64,000 nt of DNA from Ilyomonas sp965199845 (GTDB lineage: Bacteria; Bacteroidota; Bacteroidia; Chitinophagales; Chitinophagaceae), in NCBI GenBank assembly GCA_965199845.1, contig CBDATZ010000042.1, forward strand, positions 558,001 to 622,000, written 5' to 3'. The notes under the pieces were generated by a model. The model was not told the DNA's origin. It saw only the letters and a list, made by a program, of their open reading frames with translations, and ran no database searches. Within the stretch, counting starts at the first letter, position 1; each line of letters starts with the position of its first letter. The translations under genes and the position numbers were made by a program. Of the stretch, positions 61,602 to 64,000 are shown one piece after another.

Positions 61602-63404
61602 TTATTCTTTGATAAACATATTGTTGTAAATTCTGTTTCCTTCTTTACTGGTAATTGATATGAAATAATTGCCGGCGCTGAATTTATTTATATCGAATTG
61701 TATATTGCCTTTTACAGCCGTTTTTACAGCAATGATTTTACCGTAAGAATCTAATAACCGCACAGTTGAATTATTTGGTACCGTTTCTATATACACATTA
61801 ACCACAGAACGAGCGGGATTAGGATATACTTTGATGCCGGTTGATATCAACTGTTCTTTTGGTGAAATCTGTTTTTGCGCAGACTGTGTTGCGACGTTTA
61901 AAGTGTAACAATTCGCTGCATCGAATATCGTATCTGCCGAACTAATTACACTAACATAATATTTTTTTCCGGCTGCCGAATAAAATTTGATTGTTTCATT
62001 AGCTGTTCCATCCTTCTTGGCAACTTTTAGCGAGGTTCCTGAACTATCGGATAAATACAAATTATAGTTAAGCGGAAGCGTAGTCAGGGTTATCGTTACC
62101 GAGTCGGCATTAATTACATTGAACTTATAGTAATCTCTGTCTCCTGAATTTCCAATCGTTCCTTTTACTTGTGTATTCAAAGGTATTTGTACGGCAGTAC
62201 CTGTACCATTATTAGGTTCTATATCATAAACTATCGTGCAAGCTGACGTTGTACAGGCCGTTGAATATGTTATGCCGCTTGTTACAAAAATGGGGCTGCC
62301 GCAATCGCAAATAACATTACCGGTAGTCGTATAATTATCTGTCCATTTAAGCACCGCGACTTTTACTCCTGACGGATCTGTATTGGCTCCTAACGTATTG
62401 TGTTCCCAAACAAAAGTTGATTTGGTAACAGGTACGCTTGGCGGGTCGTTAATTAAAGCAGAAGAATAGCCATTGTTTCTATGATTGCCTTTGATACCTG
62501 CGCTATCACCCGAAAGCATGCCTGCATGACTGCCAATATTATTATGAAAATAGCAAGTCTTAATACCGTAAGAAATATAATTGTGTAACCATGTGCTGTC
62601 AACATTATTATTATCTACTTCACAACTCGCCGTCATACCACCGAGCCATATACCAGCACCCTGCGATGAGTTAAATTCAAAACCGCAGTTTTTTATTGTG
62701 CAATATGCAATACGGTTTGTGCCGCTGTCGCAACCACTTAACTGAATGCCGGTTCTGCCAGTTCTTGTCATGGTTATATGATGTACATAAACATTATACA
62801 TTCTACCTGCAATCCGGTTATTATATGTGGTTCCGTTACAAGTAATGCTGCGACCTCCGGTGGGTGCGGTGCTGCCCAAATAAAAGCCATCCTGGTTTAC
62901 TGTATTGACATCAATATAACTGAGTTCAAAATCGTGAATCGGGCGATTGGGATAGTTTAATGTTACATCACAACTCACTTCATTTTTTACCCATACTGCG
63001 TAAAGTTTTTGGGCAACCTGTATATGGTCAATACTAAAGAAAGCGCTCTTGCCGCTTACGTTTAGAGCCACACCACTGCCCGCGTTATCTTTAACCAGAA
63101 AGCCATACGTATTGCTGCTTCCCGTACCGGTAAGCTTAAAATAATTAGAGTTCTCAAACTGGAAACCGCTTGTCATTTGAACCTGGCCGCCAACATTGAT
63201 AAAGACAATTTTTTTGGCAGCATTTCCCGAAGCATTTACATAAACATAACTCCAGGGATTGAGAGAAGAACGAAAGGCAAAAGTGTCGCCGGGATTAGCG
63301 CTCGTAATAAAGGCGCCATTGTCTCCGCCTTTGTTTACAAGAATATAGTTTGCATAACAATTGATAGAAAATGCTGCAAGCAGCAAAGAGAATAGAAGTT
63401 TCAT
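61602..63404 (-). CDS. Secreted beta-helix / PPC protein with T9SS signal
   Basis: A 600-residue exported protein. Signal peptide MKLLFSLLLAAFSINCYAN; residues about 45-370 look like a right-handed beta-helix, with repeated short strands such as NRIAYCTIKNCGF and GIKTCYFHNN and many Asn/Gly turns. A PPC-like domain follows (DIEPNNGTGTAVQIP, GDRDYYKFNV, KKYYVSVISS; about 395-505). The C terminus IKVYPNPARSVVNVYIETV...YNNMFIKE is a type IX sorting signal. Polysaccharide binding or lyase activity is possible from the helix but no catalytic set is visible. Confidence 0.88.
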   Translation of the reverse strand: MKLLFSLLLAAFSINCYANYILVNKGGDNGAFITSANPGDTFAFRSSLNPWSYVYVNASGNAAKKIVFINVGGQVQMTSGFQFENSNYFKLTGTGSSNTYGFLVKDNAGSGVALNVSGKSAFFSIDHIQVAQKLYAVWVKNEVSCDVTLNYPNRPIHDFELSYIDVNTVNQDGFYLGSTAPTGGRSITCNGTTYNNRIAGRMYNVYVHHITMTRTGRTGIQLSGCDSGTNRIAYCTIKNCGFEFNSSQGAGIWLGGMTASCEVDNNNVDSTWLHNYISYGIKTCYFHNNIGSHAGMLSGDSAGIKGNHRNNGYSSALINDPPSVPVTKSTFVWEHNTLGANTDPSGVKVAVLKWTDNYTTTGNVICDCGSPIFVTSGITYSTACTTSACTIVYDIEPNNGTGTAVQIPLNTQVKGTIGNSGDRDYYKFNVINADSVTITLTTLPLNYNLYLSDSSGTSLKVAKKDGTANETIKFYSAAGKKYYVSVISSADTIFDAANCYTLNVATQSAQKQISPKEQLISTGIKVYPNPARSVVNVYIETVPNNSTVRLLDSYGKIIAVKTAVKGNIQFDINKFSAGNYFISITSKEGNRIYNNMFIKE

Positions 63405-63661
63405 GGTTAAAGTTTTTAGGTTTACAATATTGGTTTGATAATGGCGAATGCAGGCTGTTAGTGAGGCAGTGATATACTGGATGAGTAGCAGTCTGTCGTT
63501 TGCTGAAATAAAGATAGAAGGATTTTATTTTCCTAAAAATTAAAATTTAAAAACAAATCTTCTTAGTAAACCGGCAAAAGAAAATCTTAGAGAAAGACAA
63601 TAAAACAATAAACTAAATCAATACATGCTAACTGATCAGAGGATAAATTATCTTACCAGCT
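63405..63661. other. Intergenic region, nothing identified
   Basis: 257 bases upstream of the T9SS gene. No ORF, hairpin or sure promoter. Confidence 0.5.
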
Positions 63662-64000
63662 TTACGAAATATTTCTTGTTAGTTTATCAACTACATCGCG
63701 ATACGTTTCGCCAACCGGAAATTCTTTATCATCAATAAAAACACTGTTTTTTCGTATGGCAGTAATGCTTTGTACCGATATGATAAATGACTTATGAATA
63801 CGGATGAAATTGTTTTGCGGAAGTTGTTCTTCAATGGCTTTTACACTCATACGAACCATGATAGGCTTGGGTGAACTTTTTACATGTATCTGCACATAAT
63901 CTTTTAAGCCTTCAATCCATACAATATCATCAAATACAACTTTCAATAGACTATAGCCAACATTCACAAACATATAAGCCGGTGGCTGCGCATTTGGCTG
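63662..64000 (-). CDS. LytTR-type response regulator, C-terminal part (5' end outside window)
   Basis: The frame is open to the window end; Met at 63973 is internal. The residues present form a LytTR DNA-binding domain: FVNVGYSLLKVVFDDIVWIEG, DYVQIHVKS, MSVKAIEEQLPQNNFIRIHKSFI and PVGETYRDVV. The residues upstream (QPNAQPPAY) look like the linker from a receiver domain. Such regulators usually pair with a LytS-type kinase, which would lie outside the window. Confidence 0.9.
   Translation of the reverse strand, partial: QPNAQPPAYMFVNVGYSLLKVVFDDIVWIEGLKDYVQIHVKSSPKPIMVRMSVKAIEEQLPQNNFIRIHKSFIISVQSITAIRKNSVFIDDKEFPVGETYRDVVDKLTRNIS

Noticed and set aside
1..64000. CRISPR array
   Set aside because: No run of regularly spaced direct repeats with unique spacers was found; the repeated words seen are palindromic REPs or degenerate spacer tracts.

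Overview
The window reads as a chromosomal segment of a Bacteroidota bacterium, most likely of the Chitinophagaceae. Pointers are the CTnDOT-type tra genes, promoters of the TTTG-N19-TAnnTTTG form, two secreted proteins with type IX secretion (T9SS) C-terminal signals, a RicT-type PSP1 protein, an M13 lipoprotein peptidase and a FtsX/MacB-type permease. The genus cannot be set from the sequence alone.

Layout. 1-5034: the 5' part of an ABC permease, a 590-base gap, PPK2, and a GH1-like glycosidase coupled to an SDR. 5059-7546: a decayed REP/RAYT locus. It holds a RAYT gene broken by a nonsense codon and a frameshift, two families of REP-like palindromes, an IS4-family element lying inside one REP palindrome, and the 3' remnant of a second RAYT. 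7707-16475: accessory DNA. A PD-(D/E)XK-like ORF and a truncated PIN-like ORF abut a reduced integrative conjugative element (three related small tra genes, then TraJ, a TraL-position protein, TraK, TraM, TraN, a DUF3945-like protein, a replication-type protein and an excisionase-like HTH). This block ends beside tRNA-Asn. No relaxase, coupling protein, VirB4 ATPase or integrase is visible, so it should not be able to transfer by itself.

16566-35398: mostly core genes: tRNA-Asn, hflX, pyrF, ricT, holB, rpoN, a membrane protein, an epimerase, a hybrid kinase lacking its phospho-acceptor histidine, an outer-membrane barrel, an ECF sigma/anti-sigma pair, an SDR, an M13 peptidase and small stress-type proteins. 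35977-43924: a 1467-residue CheB-CheR-PAS-histidine kinase and a 1059-residue delta-60/LamG T9SS protein.

43974-58125: a BaiN-like flavoprotein, then map, secY and the complete S10-spc ribosomal protein cluster on the minus strand, read from a well-formed promoter just upstream of rpsJ. Neither rpsL-rpsG-fusA upstream nor infA-rpmJ-rpsM-rpsK-rpsD-rpoA-rplQ downstream is present. 58687-64000: two SDRs, an SRPBCC protein, a frameshifted response regulator, a T9SS beta-helix/PPC protein and the C-terminal part of a LytTR regulator.

I did not find a clear-cut new multi-gene system. The strongest leads are the REP/RAYT/IS4 nest, the nuclease-like pair cut by the ICE junction, a 27-base motif repeated with one mismatch ahead of two unrelated genes, and two signalling proteins with changed catalytic residues.
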